A stretch of 64,000 nucleotides of DNA, taken from assembly GCA_002333405.1 (NCBI GenBank), contig DDBH01000005.1:3167-67166 (forward strand), in the 5' to 3' direction. Numbering within the stretch: position 1 is the first letter of the stretch; the number at the start of each line of letters is the position of its first letter. Made by a program: the position numbers and the translations under genes. Shown here in pieces: positions 51,146 through 61,166 of this stretch. The stretch comes from Micrococcales bacterium UBA2037 (GTDB lineage Bacteria > Actinomycetota > Actinomycetes > Actinomycetales > Microbacteriaceae). Below the pieces are notes generated by a model. It saw only the letters and a program-made list of their open reading frames with translations, did no database searches and was not told where the DNA came from.

Positions 51146-51599
51146 TATCAATGACCTTTTGGGTCGCAGCTTTGTCTTGCCAGCCTTGAATCTTTACCCA
51201 CTTGCCGGGCTCTAGATCTTTGTAGCGGGTGAAAAAGTGCTCGATTTCATCGAGGGTCTGCTGTGGAACGTCTTTGAGATCCTGGATGTGCTGCCAACGC
51301 GGGTCTTTGTCCTGAACGCAGAGGACCTTCTCGTCGACTCCGCCGTCATCTTCCATAACCAACATGGCAACCGGGCGCACCTTTACGCCAACGCCTGGGA
51401 ACAGTGGGTGCTCAAGAAGCACTAGAGCGTCCAACGGATCTCCGTCGCCACCAAGAGTGTTTTCAAAAAAGCCGTAGTCGGTCGGGTAAACAAATGGAGT
51501 GAACAAAACTCGGTCTAGGTAGACCCGACCGGTTTCGTGGTCGACCTCATATTTGTTTCTAGAACCGCGTGGAATCTCAATAACTACGTCGTATGACAA
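51120..51599 (-). CDS. ppa: Inorganic pyrophosphatase
   Basis: Soluble family I pyrophosphatase (159 aa), hydrolysing PPi to phosphate with magnesium. Conserved metal and phosphate residues are in [26 protein letters not shown] and [20 protein letters not shown] (aspartates and lysine). The gene is divergent from tilS and overlaps the following DUF2207 start by 26 bp. Confidence 0.97.
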   Translation of the reverse strand: MSYDVVIEIPRGSRNKYEVDHETGRVYLDRVLFTPFVYPTDYGFFENTLGGDGDPLDALVLLEHPLFPGVGVKVRPVAMLVMEDDGGVDEKVLCVQDKDPRWQHIQDLKDVPQQTLDEIEHFFTRYKDLEPGKWVKIQGWQDKAATQKVIDNAYANFKH

Positions 51600-51646
51600 G
51601 GCATCTCCTCAATAGGCTTAGACAAAAGATTACCGAATCGAGAGCA

Positions 51647-52654
51647 ATGGTTTTGAGAAATCGACTTACTCCGGCAGTAGCCGATGTTCGTCGTGCGCTC
51701 AGGCAGAGCCTCGAAGGCCAGGAACTAAACCCAGAATCCAGAATCCTGGTGGCCTGTTCCGGCGGTCCAGACTCCATGGCGCTGGCAGCGGCAGCTGCCT
51801 TCGAGGCACCCAAGCTCGGGCTCAAGGTCGCAGCCGTGATTGTTGATCACGGTCTCCAAGAACGGTCAGAGGTGATTGCCACTGAGACTGCAGAAAAGCT
51901 CGAGGCACTTGGTCTAGACCCCGTTGTAATCGAACGGGTCACTGTTGCTGACGACGGAACTGGCCCGGAGGCAGCGGCCCGAACTGCTCGCTATCAGGCG
52001 CTGGAGCGGGCTCGCAAGCTAGTTTCGGCAGATCTGATTGTGCTTGGCCACAACAAAGAGGACCAAGCGGAGACCGTGCTGCTGGGTCTTACTAGGGGCT
52101 CTGGTCTGCGTTCAATTGCCGGCATGCAGATGCTGGATGCAGAAAAGAAACTCCTTCGGCCGCTACTGCAGGTAAGCAGAGAAACCCTGAGAGCAAGTTG
52201 CCAAAACCAAGACATTGAGTTCTGGACTGACCCTCATAACTCAGACCCCAAATTCACTCGGGTGCGAATTAGGCAGCTTCTAGAAAACTTAGAACATCAG
52301 CTTGGCCCAGGCTTTGCTGACGCCCTTTCTCGGACGGCTGAGATGGCCGATGAGGCCGATGCGGTGGTGCTCAATCAGGCAAAACTGTTGCTTGCCACAG
52401 CAACTGCCAACAAAGCCTCAGGCCAGATCGGCTTGACTGTTTCGGCGCTCGCTGAGGCACTGCCTGGAATCAGGCGGAGGGCAATCTTTGAGACCGCCCT
52501 GGCGACAGGTGCAAAGAGCGTTTCCAGGGTTCAGGTGCTCGGGGTTGATGAACTAATCACGAATTGGCACGGACAAAAGAAGCTGGCCCTTTCAGGCATT
52601 ACAGTAGAGCGGGTAGGCGACAGAATCGTCTTCACTCGTTCAGTTACCAACTAA
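51647..52654 (+). CDS. tilS: tRNA(Ile)-lysidine synthase
   Basis: TilS converts C34 of the CAT-anticodon tRNA-Ile to lysidine using ATP and lysine. The PP-loop SGGPDSMALA is near residue 38, followed by VDHGLQ, LGHNKEDQAETVLLGLTRGSG and the WTDPHNSDPKFTRVRIRQLL segment. Length is 335 aa from the ATG at 51647; the frame is open 18 codons further and the start is uncertain. Only the short C-terminal domain is present, as in many actinobacteria. It leads the chain tilS-hpt-ftsH. Confidence 0.94.
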   Translation: MVLRNRLTPAVADVRRALRQSLEGQELNPESRILVACSGGPDSMALAAAAAFEAPKLGLKVAAVIVDHGLQERSEVIATETAEKLEALGLDPVVIERVTVADDGTGPEAAARTARYQALERARKLVSADLIVLGHNKEDQAETVLLGLTRGSGLRSIAGMQMLDAEKKLLRPLLQVSRETLRASCQNQDIEFWTDPHNSDPKFTRVRIRQLLENLEHQLGPGFADALSRTAEMADEADAVVLNQAKLLLATATANKASGQIGLTVSALAEALPGIRRRAIFETALATGAKSVSRVQVLGVDELITNWHGQKKLALSGITVERVGDRIVFTRSVTN

Positions 52655-52669
52655 CCAGGGAGCCTGCCA

Positions 52670-53215
52670 GTGCACCTAAACCACCCAGACATTACCAAGG
52701 TGCTTGTCACTGCAGATCAGATTTCAGTAAGGGTTGCCGAACTGGCAGCAGAGCTCGACGAATACTACGCCGGCAAAGACCCGCTATTAGTCGGAGTGCT
52801 AAAAGGCGCAGTTCCATTTATGGCGGACCTCTCTCGGGCAATGGAGTTGTCAACTACCCAGGACTGGATGGCAGTGTCCTCCTACGGATCTGGAACAACT
52901 TCCTCTGGAGTGGTCAGAATCCTAAAAGATCTCGACACTGACCTGGACGGCCGACACGTGCTGATTGTCGAGGACATTATTGACTCGGGGCTGACCCTTT
53001 CCTGGCTGACTTCAAATCTGGCTACTCGTGGAGCGGCCAGCGTCGAGGTTGTGACCCTATTGCGCAAGCCAGATGCCGCGAAGGTAAAAATAGATGTCCG
53101 TTGGGTGGGTTTTGATATCCCAAGCGACTTCGTAGTCGGCTATGGCCTTGACTACAACGAGCGTTATCGGTCGCTAGAAGGAGTTGGCGTGCTGGCTCCT
53201 TCGGTTTACTCTTGA
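52670..53215 (+). CDS. hpt: Hypoxanthine phosphoribosyltransferase
   Basis: Purine salvage enzyme (181 aa) making IMP/GMP from hypoxanthine/guanine and PRPP. The PRPP loop [14 protein letters not shown] is at about 104-117, [15 protein letters not shown] near 42-56, and [23 protein letters not shown] near the end. The GTG follows AGGGAG. It lies 15 bp after tilS and 3 bp before the ftsH start, an order common in Gram-positive bacteria. Confidence 0.97.
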   Translation: MHLNHPDITKVLVTADQISVRVAELAAELDEYYAGKDPLLVGVLKGAVPFMADLSRAMELSTTQDWMAVSSYGSGTTSSGVVRILKDLDTDLDGRHVLIVEDIIDSGLTLSWLTSNLATRGAASVEVVTLLRKPDAAKVKIDVRWVGFDIPSDFVVGYGLDYNERYRSLEGVGVLAPSVYS

Positions 53216-53218
53216 GCC

Positions 53219-55219
53219 TTGGCAGATAAAGCGAAAGGGGCGGCGAAGCCACCCATGAAGATGAAGAAGTTTTTGCGTGGACCGTGGTTGTGGATTGCGC
53301 TTGCGATATCAGTACTGCTGATTGGAAGCAGCCTGATTGGCGGTCAGCAATTCACCAAGGTTGACACCCAGGTCGGTCTTCAAATGATTCAGTCTGGATC
53401 TGCCAAAACAGTCAAGATTCTCGACGGAAATCAGCGAGTCGATGTTGAGCTGAGAAACCCGGATGCCGAATACGGCCAGAGTGTTCAGTTCTACTACGTG
53501 TCCGGTCGCGCCGAGTCTGTCGCAGCAGCTGTTGCCGATGCCGAAATTTCTGAGGGGTGGACCGACGAGGTTCCATCAACCCCCTGGTACCTGGCACTGC
53601 TTGGTTCACTACTGCCATTCATCATCATCCTTGCCCTGTTCTGGTTCCTAATGAGCTCAATGTCCGGCGGGAACCGCGGCGTGATGCAGTTTGGCAAGTC
53701 CAAAGCCAAGATGGTCAGCAAGGAAACTTCAAACGTCACCTTCGACGACGTTGCCGGCATTGAAGAGGCCCTGGAAGAGCTGACAGAACTCAAGGATTTC
53801 TTGAAGAATCCGAAGAAGTTTTTGGACATGGGAGCAAAGATTCCCCGTGGTGTGCTGCTCTATGGCCCTCCGGGAACCGGTAAGACTCTCATTGCCAAAG
53901 CCGTTGCCGGCGAGGCAGGCGTTCCGTTTTTCTCAATCTCAGGTTCAGATTTCGTAGAAATGTTCGTCGGCGTCGGTGCTTCCCGAGTCAGAGACCTGTT
54001 CGAGCAGGCTAAGCAGTCTGCCCCAGCCATCATCTTCATCGACGAGATCGATGCTGTTGGTCGTCATCGTGGAACTGGAATCGGTGGTGGCAATGACGAG
54101 CGTGAGCAGACCCTGAACCAGCTGCTGGTAGAGATGGATGGTTTTGACACCAATGCCAGCGTGATCTTGATCGCTGCTACCAACCGACCAGACGTGCTTG
54201 ATCCAGCGCTTTTGAGACCCGGTCGATTTGATCGTCAGGTTGGCGTGAATGCTCCAGATCTAAAGGGTCGCGAGAAGATTCTGCAGGTTCATGCAAAGTC
54301 CAAGCCAATAGCTGAAAACGTCGACCTTGCGTTGGTTGCAAGACGAACACCTGGCTTCACCGGTGCAGACCTTGCCAACGTCTTGAACGAAGCGGCTTTG
54401 TTGGCGGCTCGACTCAACCGCACCGAGATCACCGATGAGGTGATTGACGAAGCCATTGACCGGGTAATCGGCGGGCCGCAGAAGAAGTCCTCGATCATGA
54501 AGGACCAAGAGCGCTTGGTCACCGCCTATCACGAGGCCGGACATGCACTGGTTGCGGGAGCTGGAAACTACTCTGACCCGGTCACCAAGATCACCATCTT
54601 GCCAAGAGGCCGTGCCCTTGGCTACACCATGGTGATGCCGATGGAGGACCGCTATTCAATAAGTCGAAACCAGCTACTTGATCAAATTGCCTATGCCATG
54701 GGTGGCCGGATAGCAGAGGAAATCGTATTCAAGGATCCAACCACCGGTGCCTCAAATGACTTCGAGAAGGCAACCAACATCGCCAGAACCATGGTTACCA
54801 AATACGGCATGAGCCAAAAGATTGGCGCCATGACAATTGGCACCGGAACCTCAGAGCCGTTCCTTGGAAGAGAGCTGGCAACAAGCGCCAGCCACTCCAA
54901 CGAAATGGCCAAGCAGGTAGATGAAGAAGTTTCGGCGATCCTCGACCGCGCTCTGGATGAGGCCTACAAGGCTCTGACCACAAACCGAGTAATTCTGGAC
55001 AAGCTGGCTAAGCAGCTTCTTGAAAAGGAAACTCTGAATCAAGATGAGATTGCAAAGATTTTCAAGATGGTGAAGAAGCTACCAAAGCGAACCACCTGGA
55101 AGTCATCAACCAAGCGAACCGGCACCAACAGGGGCCCAATCGCTGTTCCAAAGCGCAAGGTAGTTCAATTGGAAGTCCTTCCAGAGGCGGCTAAGCCGGC
55201 GGATGAAGATGCAAACTGA
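53219..55219 (+). CDS. ftsH: ATP-dependent zinc metalloprotease FtsH
   Basis: Membrane-bound AAA protease (666 aa) that degrades membrane and regulatory proteins. Transmembrane helices at about 20-42 and 128-150 flank a short outside domain; then the AAA module with Walker A GPPGTGKT (about 214), Walker [12 protein letters not shown] and SRH, and the protease domain with zinc motif HEAGHA near 440. The TTG at 53219 is taken as start, but ATGs at 53255 or 53261 ([10 protein letters not shown]) match related proteins equally well and none has a clear ribosome-binding site. It overlaps folE by 17 bp. Confidence 0.95.
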   Translation: MADKAKGAAKPPMKMKKFLRGPWLWIALAISVLLIGSSLIGGQQFTKVDTQVGLQMIQSGSAKTVKILDGNQRVDVELRNPDAEYGQSVQFYYVSGRAESVAAAVADAEISEGWTDEVPSTPWYLALLGSLLPFIIILALFWFLMSSMSGGNRGVMQFGKSKAKMVSKETSNVTFDDVAGIEEALEELTELKDFLKNPKKFLDMGAKIPRGVLLYGPPGTGKTLIAKAVAGEAGVPFFSISGSDFVEMFVGVGASRVRDLFEQAKQSAPAIIFIDEIDAVGRHRGTGIGGGNDEREQTLNQLLVEMDGFDTNASVILIAATNRPDVLDPALLRPGRFDRQVGVNAPDLKGREKILQVHAKSKPIAENVDLALVARRTPGFTGADLANVLNEAALLAARLNRTEITDEVIDEAIDRVIGGPQKKSSIMKDQERLVTAYHEAGHALVAGAGNYSDPVTKITILPRGRALGYTMVMPMEDRYSISRNQLLDQIAYAMGGRIAEEIVFKDPTTGASNDFEKATNIARTMVTKYGMSQKIGAMTIGTGTSEPFLGRELATSASHSNEMAKQVDEEVSAILDRALDEAYKALTTNRVILDKLAKQLLEKETLNQDEIAKIFKMVKKLPKRTTWKSSTKRTGTNRGPIAVPKRKVVQLEVLPEAAKPADEDAN

Positions 55220-55760
55220 TCGAATCAAGAAAGCCGTTGTTGAACTTTTAGAGGCAATTGGCGAAGACCCAAACCGCAAGGAACTCGCCAACACCCCGAG
55301 CAAGGTTGCCGATGCATACGCCTCTTTTTTTAGGGGCATCGGTGTCGATCCGTTGAGTGTGCTGGGAGAAACCTTCGAGGCTGTTGATGCCGAAGCGGTC
55401 ATCCTGAAAGACATCGAGCTGGTGTCCATTTGCGAGCACCACCTGCTTCCTTTCACCGGAGTTGCACACGTTGCATATCTGCCAAATAAGAAGCTTGCCG
55501 GCCTTGGCCGCCTTGCCAGCGTTATCGAGGTTTTGGCATCGAGACCACAACTGCAGGAGAACCTGACAGCTGAGGTTGCCGACGCACTAGAAGCCGGATT
55601 AGAAGCCAAAGGTGTCTTGGTCGTGCTTGAGGCAAGACATCAGTGCGTTGCATCCAGGGGCGCCAGACAGCCCGAGGTGAACACGGTCACCATGGCATCC
55701 AGGGGCCTTTACACAGAACCCGGCTATCGCGCTGAGGTTTTGGGATTGATTAGCAAGTAG
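55203..55760 (+). CDS. folE: GTP cyclohydrolase I
   Basis: First step of folate synthesis: GTP to dihydroneopterin triphosphate; 185 aa. Zinc and catalytic residues are in VSICEHHLLPFTGVAHVAYLP and EARHQCVASRGAR. Start at 55203 or 55209 (both ATG). It overlaps the ftsH end by 17 bp and precedes folP by 2 bp, opening the folate block folE-folP-folB-folK. Confidence 0.97.
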   Translation: MKMQTDRIKKAVVELLEAIGEDPNRKELANTPSKVADAYASFFRGIGVDPLSVLGETFEAVDAEAVILKDIELVSICEHHLLPFTGVAHVAYLPNKKLAGLGRLASVIEVLASRPQLQENLTAEVADALEAGLEAKGVLVVLEARHQCVASRGARQPEVNTVTMASRGLYTEPGYRAEVLGLISK

Positions 55761-55762
55761 CC

Positions 55763-56599
55763 ATGACCGGCTGGACCAGACCCAAGCTCATGGGCGTGCT
55801 GAATGTAACCCCCGATTCTTTTAGCGATGGTGGCGAGTTTCTAGACCCAGCTTCGGCGCTCGAGCAGGTAAGCCTGATGGTTGGTCAAGGCGCGCAGATC
55901 ATTGATGTTGGCGGCGAATCAACCAGGCCTGGCGCGCAGCGAATCTCGCTGCAAGACGAACAAGATCGAGTCCTGCCGGTGATTGAAAAAATCAAGGCCG
56001 AGTTTGACGTGCTGGTTTCAATCGACACCATGAACTCCAAGACCGCCAGACGGGCGGTTCAGGCCGGAGCGGACATTGTGAACGACATCTCAGGTGGTCT
56101 GGCTGACCCTCAAATGTTCGCTTCAATTCAGGATCTTAAGTGCCAATACATCCTTGGGCACTGGCGCGGGCACTCAGATCAGATGGATAGTCTCGCTAGC
56201 TATTCCGATGTTGCCAGGGAGGTTGTGGCGGAGCTTGCCGAGCAAGTGTCGATGGCCGTTGCCTCCGGAATTTCTAGAGACCGAATCGTCGTTGATCCGG
56301 GCCTTGGTTTTGCAAAGGACATTCACCACAACTGGGACCTGGTCAATCGTCTTGATGAACTCGAGGCACTCGGGTTGCCGGTATTGGTTGGGGCATCAAG
56401 AAAGCGGTTTTTGGCCCACGCCCTAAACGCTATTGACCCTGCCTCTGTTTCAATGCCGCGCAGGGATGTTGCCACCGCGGTCTTGACAGCACTTTTGTTA
56501 CAGCGAAAACTATGGGGAGTCAGGGTGCACGAAATTCAGGGCACCAAGGACGCCATTGCAGTAGTTGCGGCACTGAAAGCTGGACAGGAGGAACGTTGA
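55763..56599 (+). CDS. folP: Dihydropteroate synthase
   Basis: Joins p-aminobenzoate to dihydropterin pyrophosphate; target of sulfonamides; 278 aa. Signature LMGVLNVTPDSFSDGGEF near the start, IIDVGGESTRPGA, and RIVVDPGLGFAKD. The TGA stop overlaps the TTG start of folB. Confidence 0.97.
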   Translation: MTGWTRPKLMGVLNVTPDSFSDGGEFLDPASALEQVSLMVGQGAQIIDVGGESTRPGAQRISLQDEQDRVLPVIEKIKAEFDVLVSIDTMNSKTARRAVQAGADIVNDISGGLADPQMFASIQDLKCQYILGHWRGHSDQMDSLASYSDVAREVVAELAEQVSMAVASGISRDRIVVDPGLGFAKDIHHNWDLVNRLDELEALGLPVLVGASRKRFLAHALNAIDPASVSMPRRDVATAVLTALLLQRKLWGVRVHEIQGTKDAIAVVAALKAGQEER

Positions 56600-56958
56600 T
56601 TTACAAAATTCGAATTGATGGCCTTCAGGTTCACGGGTTTCACGGTGTCTTGCAGCACGAGAAGGACTACGGCCAAGAGTTCTTGGTAGACATCAGCCTG
56701 GATGTTGATGCGGGCCTAGAAGACAACATTCAGTCCACCGTTTCGTATGCCGCGATCGCCGACATTGCAACCGAGATTTGCGGCCGGACCAGGTTTGACC
56801 TGATCGAGTCACTTGCCGCGTCACTAGTCAGAGCTGTTCTAAATTACGATCCGCGGATTTTGAGGACAACCGTCACTGTTCACAAACCAAGTGCTCCCCT
56901 TGCTCAAAAGTTCAAAGATGTTTCCGTGACACTTGCTGGAACCAGAGATGAAAACTAG
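56596..56958 (+). CDS. folB: Dihydroneopterin aldolase
   Basis: Converts dihydroneopterin to hydroxymethyl-dihydropterin and glycolaldehyde; 120 aa. Typical segments are GLQVHGFHGVLQHEKDYGQEFLVDI and the C-terminal VTVHKPSAPL with the lysine and proline of the family. The TTG at 56596 overlaps the folP stop (TTGA), with AGGAGG five bases before it. The end overlaps folK by 11 bp. Confidence 0.95.
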   Translation: MIYKIRIDGLQVHGFHGVLQHEKDYGQEFLVDISLDVDAGLEDNIQSTVSYAAIADIATEICGRTRFDLIESLAASLVRAVLNYDPRILRTTVTVHKPSAPLAQKFKDVSVTLAGTRDEN

Positions 56959-57439
56959 GGCCGTCATTGCGCTTGGGTCCAACCTCGGTGACCGCGAAAA
57001 AACAATCCGGAAAGCACTAAAACAGATTGCCAAACTGCGCGGCGTGGAGCTGGTGGCGGCATCAAATAATTACGTTTCTCAAGCTCTTACAGAGACCGGC
57101 TTTGACCCGGATCAGCCGGAGTTTATAAACGCCGTGGCAATCATTGACACCAAACTCGCGGCAAAGAAGCTGCTTTCCCGATTGAACGAGATCGAAAGCA
57201 AATTTGGCAGAATTAGGCTCGCTCGCTGGGCGCCCAGAACTTTAGATTTGGACATCATCACCTACGGAACTTCACTGATTGAAACCAAGTCATTGATCGT
57301 GCCTCACCCACGAGCCTTCGAGAGGTCATTCGTGCTGGTTCCCTGGCTAGAAATTGACCCGGAGGCAGTTTTGCCCGGGTTTGGTGCCGTTGCTAGTTTG
57401 GCCTCCAGCATGATCGATGAAGTTCGGGTGCAAGCGTGA
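56948..57439 (+). CDS. folK: 2-amino-4-hydroxy-6-hydroxymethyldihydropteridine pyrophosphokinase
   Basis: Activates hydroxymethyl-dihydropterin with ATP for folP; 163 aa. The start VIALGSNLGDREKTIRKAL, the segment FGRIRLARWAPRTLDLDIITYG and VPHPRAFERSFVLVP are typical. The ATG at 56948 lies inside the end of folB; the stop overlaps the next GTG start (GTGA). Confidence 0.96.
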   Translation: MKTRAVIALGSNLGDREKTIRKALKQIAKLRGVELVAASNNYVSQALTETGFDPDQPEFINAVAIIDTKLAAKKLLSRLNEIESKFGRIRLARWAPRTLDLDIITYGTSLIETKSLIVPHPRAFERSFVLVPWLEIDPEAVLPGFGAVASLASSMIDEVRVQA

Positions 57440-57909
57440 AGACCTCCGGCCTAGGCGGCGCATTGGGTTTCTTCCTGGTTGGAATCGTGGCTGGTGTTGC
57501 TGCGGCCCAACTAACCGCAGGCTTCGGGTTAGCGTTTCCGGCAAGCCCAACAACTCTGCCGGTGAGTTTGATTGTCATTGGCCTTGCCGTATTGATAGCG
57601 AGCTTCCCGATATATCGCTACCGCAAGCAGATTGAGAGCTATAAGTCTGGAGTTCGACCGGCAAGACCCAACCCGTTTTATGCGGTTCGGGTGATGCTGA
57701 TAGCCAGGGCATCGATTTTCACGGGAGCACTCTTTGCTGGCTGGCATCTTGGGTTGGTGCTTTGGTTGGTTATCTTTACCGCAATGCTTCAGTCCTTGAT
57801 TCTCAGAGAGAGCCTGTCCCTAGTCGCCGCGGTGCTGTTAGTGGTTGCCGGCTACTTGGCCAGAAGAAACTGCAAGACCCCTCAAGACCTAGACGGCGAG
57901 GCGGCATAG
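57436..57909 (+). CDS. DUF3180 family membrane protein
   Basis: A 157-aa protein with four hydrophobic segments (about 8-32, 40-60, 85-105 and 118-140) and a basic loop YRYRKQIESYKSGVRPARPNPFYAVRVMLIARAS between the second and third. This loop and the position right after folK are characteristic of the actinobacterial DUF3180 family. Function is not known. GTG start overlaps the folK stop by 4 bp. Confidence 0.87.
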   Translation: MKTSGLGGALGFFLVGIVAGVAAAQLTAGFGLAFPASPTTLPVSLIVIGLAVLIASFPIYRYRKQIESYKSGVRPARPNPFYAVRVMLIARASIFTGALFAGWHLGLVLWLVIFTAMLQSLILRESLSLVAAVLLVVAGYLARRNCKTPQDLDGEAA

Positions 57910-58599
57910 ATGAAGATCGGTGTTATTGGCGATGATCCAGCAGGACCGGTGCTAGCCAAGGCCTGGGCTAACGCTGGCCACGAACTTGTTGGGGTCTTTG
58001 TTGAGAGCCCACAGGCCATTGAGCGGATCGAAGCTCTGCTGCCCGATGTGCCAATAAACAACATGGCCGCTGTCGCAGAAGATGCGGACCTGCTGGTGCT
58101 GGCAATTCCCTCCAGCGACCTGGAAATCACTTGTGCTGGACTGGCTGACTTAGGGCTGTTTGGCCCGAAGAAAATTGTCGTCCACCTGTCGCCGCTTCTG
58201 GGCTACTCGATTCTTGCCGATGCCGCACGGTTCGGGGCAATCCCAATTGCTCTTCACCCGGTGATGCACTTCACGGGCACCTCAATGGACCTAACCGTTT
58301 TGAAAAACACAACCGTGGCAATAAGTGCACCGGAGCCATTGGAACCGATAGCGCAGGCCCTGGCAATTGAGCTTGGTGCTGAGCCGGTTGTTGTCACCGA
58401 AGCTCAACGGGCTGCCTACGCCGAGGCTTTTGAGGTCGCGAGCAGTTTCTCATCGCTTGTCGTAAAGCAAGCTCTTGGCATTTTGGAAGCGGCAGATGTG
58501 CCAAACCCCGCCAGACTTATAGCGCCGGTTGTTCGCAGCGCTGTTGAGGATGCACTGGCAGAACCGGTTGGCAGGATTGACCCGAAGGACGTGCTCTAA
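57910..58599 (+). CDS. Rossmann-like / DUF2520 domain protein
   Basis: A 229-aa protein with an N-terminal NAD(P)-type fold (IGVIGDDPAGPVLAKAWANAG) and a C-terminal helical DUF2520 part (LHPVMHFTGT, AAYAEAFEVASSFSSLVVKQA). It sits between DUF3180 and panC, and in this group that position is common. Because it resembles ketopantoate reductases and precedes panC, a role in pantothenate synthesis is tempting, but the catalytic residues are not obvious. It abuts DUF3180 and overlaps panC by one base. Confidence 0.8.
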   Translation: MKIGVIGDDPAGPVLAKAWANAGHELVGVFVESPQAIERIEALLPDVPINNMAAVAEDADLLVLAIPSSDLEITCAGLADLGLFGPKKIVVHLSPLLGYSILADAARFGAIPIALHPVMHFTGTSMDLTVLKNTTVAISAPEPLEPIAQALAIELGAEPVVVTEAQRAAYAEAFEVASSFSSLVVKQALGILEAADVPNPARLIAPVVRSAVEDALAEPVGRIDPKDVL

Positions 58600-59441
58600 T
58601 GCAGCTGGCCCACACGATCTCAGAATTGAACCAAGCTCTGGCTGTTGCAGATGCCCAGGGACGCCGAGTTGGATTTGTGCCGACCATGGGCGCCCTGCAT
58701 GAGGGGCACCTGTCCCTAATCAGAAAAGCCCAGGCCGACTCGCTGTTTGTTGTGGTGTCAATCTTTGTGAACCCCAGGCAGTTTGGCGAGGGTGATGACC
58801 TGCGCAACTACCCGAGGACCTTGGGGGTTGACGCGCGAATCTTGACCGATCTTGGAGTTGATGTGCTGTTTGCCCCAAGTGTGCAAGAGGTCTATCCGGA
58901 ATCGGGAGTCCAGGAGATTTCCGCTGGAGAACTAGGTCAAAGACTCGAGGGTGAATTTCGGCCCGGTCACTTTGACGGCATGTTGACAGTTGTGAATCGA
59001 CTGTTCAATTTGGTGGGTCCAGACGTCGCTTTCTTTGGTGCAAAGGATGCTCAGCAGCTGATGCTGGTGAAAAACATGGTGCGAGCTCAGGTTGCCAATG
59101 GGGATCGTGAGCCGATTTCGATTGTTGGCTGCGAGACTATTCGCGACTCTGAGGGACTCGCACTATCAAGCAGAAACCAGCGAATTCCAGCGGATCAAAT
59201 CCCTGCCGCCAGGAGCATTTATCGGGCCCTGGTCGCTGGCTCCAAGCACAAGAGTCGTCAGGACTGTCTGGATGCCGTCACCCGGGAGCTTGACCCGATT
59301 ATTAGACTTGAGTACTTAGAGCTAGTTGATCCAGAAACTTTTGCCGCTGCCCAGAGCACCGAGGGTGACAGATTGGTGATTGCTTGCTGGGTCGGCGAAG
59401 TCAGACTTATCGATAATTTACTGCTAGGTGGTAGCGCGTGA
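58599..59441 (+). CDS. panC: Pantothenate synthetase
   Basis: Condenses pantoate and beta-alanine with ATP; 280 aa. Signature [53 protein letters not shown] and [10 protein letters not shown]. The ATG overlaps the preceding TAA by one base, and the TGA overlaps the lysS GTG by 4 bp. Confidence 0.97.
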   Translation: MQLAHTISELNQALAVADAQGRRVGFVPTMGALHEGHLSLIRKAQADSLFVVVSIFVNPRQFGEGDDLRNYPRTLGVDARILTDLGVDVLFAPSVQEVYPESGVQEISAGELGQRLEGEFRPGHFDGMLTVVNRLFNLVGPDVAFFGAKDAQQLMLVKNMVRAQVANGDREPISIVGCETIRDSEGLALSSRNQRIPADQIPAARSIYRALVAGSKHKSRQDCLDAVTRELDPIIRLEYLELVDPETFAAAQSTEGDRLVIACWVGEVRLIDNLLLGGSA

Positions 59442-60919
59442 GCGAAGAGTACGAGGGTGTAGACCTGCCCGAACAGATTTCTGTTCGAATGGAAAAGCGC
59501 GAGCAGCTAAACAAGCTGGGCGATGCCTATCCGGTGTCCTTGCCAATCACCCACACCATCGAGGCCACCAAGGCCCACTACCCGGCGCTAGAGGCGGATA
59601 TCGCCACCGGTGACGTAGTTGGCCTGGCCGGACGAATCATGTTTTTGCGCAACACCGGAAAGCTTTGTTTCGCGACCCTTCAGTCTGGAACCGGCGAGCG
59701 GATCCAAGCAATGATCAGCTTGGACAGAGTCGGCCAAGAGCAGTTGGATCTCTGGAAAGAACTGGTTGATCTCGGTGACCACGTTTTTGTTGAGGGTGAG
59801 GTTATTACCTCCAAGCGCGGAGAGCTCAGCGTTCTGGCTTCTAAGTGGCTTATGGCCGCCAAGACCCTCAGGCCGATGCCCAATTTGCACAATGACCTGG
59901 GTGAAGAGTTTCGGGTTCGCCACCGCTACATTGACCTGATCGTCAGGGATCGCGCCAGGGAAGTTGTCAAGATCAGGGCCCAGGTGATGCAGTCACTGCG
60001 CAACACCTTCGCCAATCGCGCCTTCATGGAGATAGAGACTCCTATGCTGCAGGTTATGCACGGAGGCGCGTCGGCTAGGCCGTTCAAGACACATTCAAAC
60101 GCCTTCGACACTGAGCTGTATTTGAGGATTGCCCCAGAGCTATTTTTGAAGCGCGCCGTGGTTGGTGGGCTGGAGCGTGTGTTTGAAATCAACCGAAACT
60201 TCCGAAACGAGGGTGCTGACCGAACTCACTCGCCGGAGTTCGCGATGTTGGAGGCCTATGAGGCCTATGGCGACTACCACACCATGATGGACTTGACTCA
60301 AGAGTTGATTCAAAACGCGGCCTCGGATGTGCTGGGAACCCAAGTGGTGACCATGGAAGATGGAAGCGAGAACGACTTGAGTGGGAACTGGCCAAGAATC
60401 TCGATGTATGAATCGTTGTCGGAGGCCGCAGGTCACCAGATCACCCCCGAGACTCCGCTGGCAGATCTGAAGAAACTCGCCGGCTCACTGGACATCGAGA
60501 TCGACCACCCGCTTCACGGAAAGTATGTTGAAGAACTCTGGGAGCACTTCGTGAAGCCTGGCCTAACCGCGCCAACCTTCGTCATTGACTTCCCTGTTGA
60601 CACCTCACCGCTTACCCGTGATCACCGCAGCAAGTCCGGGGTTGTTGAGAAGTGGGACCTCTACATCAAGGGCTTCGAGCAGGCCACCGGCTACTCGGAG
60701 CTAGTAGACCCAGTTGTTCAGCGGGAACGTTTTGTCGCCCAAATGGAGCTGGCAGCATCTGGTGACCCGGAGGCAATGAAGCTCGACGAGGAGTTTCTAA
60801 AGGCGCTTGAGTTTGGCATGCCGCCATCCGGGGGAATGGGTCTTGGAATCGACCGGTTGTTGATGTCATTGACCGGTTTGGGCATTAGGGAAACAATCTT
60901 GTTCCCATTGGTGAAGTAG
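59438..60919 (+). CDS. lysS: Lysyl-tRNA synthetase, class II
   Basis: Charges tRNA-Lys; 493 aa. An N-terminal OB-fold anticodon-binding domain (about 50-150, [20 protein letters not shown]) is followed by the class II core with motif 2 [20 protein letters not shown] and motif 3 [13 protein letters not shown]. The GTG start is inside the panC stop. The usual panD between panC and lysS is absent here. Confidence 0.97.
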   Translation: MSEEYEGVDLPEQISVRMEKREQLNKLGDAYPVSLPITHTIEATKAHYPALEADIATGDVVGLAGRIMFLRNTGKLCFATLQSGTGERIQAMISLDRVGQEQLDLWKELVDLGDHVFVEGEVITSKRGELSVLASKWLMAAKTLRPMPNLHNDLGEEFRVRHRYIDLIVRDRAREVVKIRAQVMQSLRNTFANRAFMEIETPMLQVMHGGASARPFKTHSNAFDTELYLRIAPELFLKRAVVGGLERVFEINRNFRNEGADRTHSPEFAMLEAYEAYGDYHTMMDLTQELIQNAASDVLGTQVVTMEDGSENDLSGNWPRISMYESLSEAAGHQITPETPLADLKKLAGSLDIEIDHPLHGKYVEELWEHFVKPGLTAPTFVIDFPVDTSPLTRDHRSKSGVVEKWDLYIKGFEQATGYSELVDPVVQRERFVAQMELAASGDPEAMKLDEEFLKALEFGMPPSGGMGLGIDRLLMSLTGLGIRETILFPLVK

Positions 60920-60925
60920 GAGCAG

Positions 60926-61111
60926 ATGACTTTTGCAGAAGGTCTAGTAGACGCACTGATTTCGTTGATCCCACCGGCTCTAGTCGGCGTCCTGTTCTGG
61001 ATAATGATGCGTTCAATTCTCAGGGCCGACAAGGGCGAGCGCGACATTTATCAAAAGATTGAGGCAGAGGAGCGCGCAAAGCGCGCTAACGCCTTGGGCG
61101 AACAGCCCTAG
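60926..61111 (+). CDS. Small single-TM protein of unknown function
   Basis: A 61-aa protein, 6 bp after lysS. One hydrophobic segment (residues 8-28, ALISLIPPALVGVLFWIMM) is followed by a charged helical tail (RADKGERDIYQKIEAEERAKRA). Short proteins of this pattern are found at this position in related Microbacteriaceae, as far as I recall. Ribosome-binding AGGAG precedes the ATG. Confidence 0.7.
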   Translation: MTFAEGLVDALISLIPPALVGVLFWIMMRSILRADKGERDIYQKIEAEERAKRANALGEQP

Positions 61112-61166
61112 TTTTCACTCGTTGCCGGGCTTAGCATCTTCATAACGAAGTTTGAAAGGTGCAAAC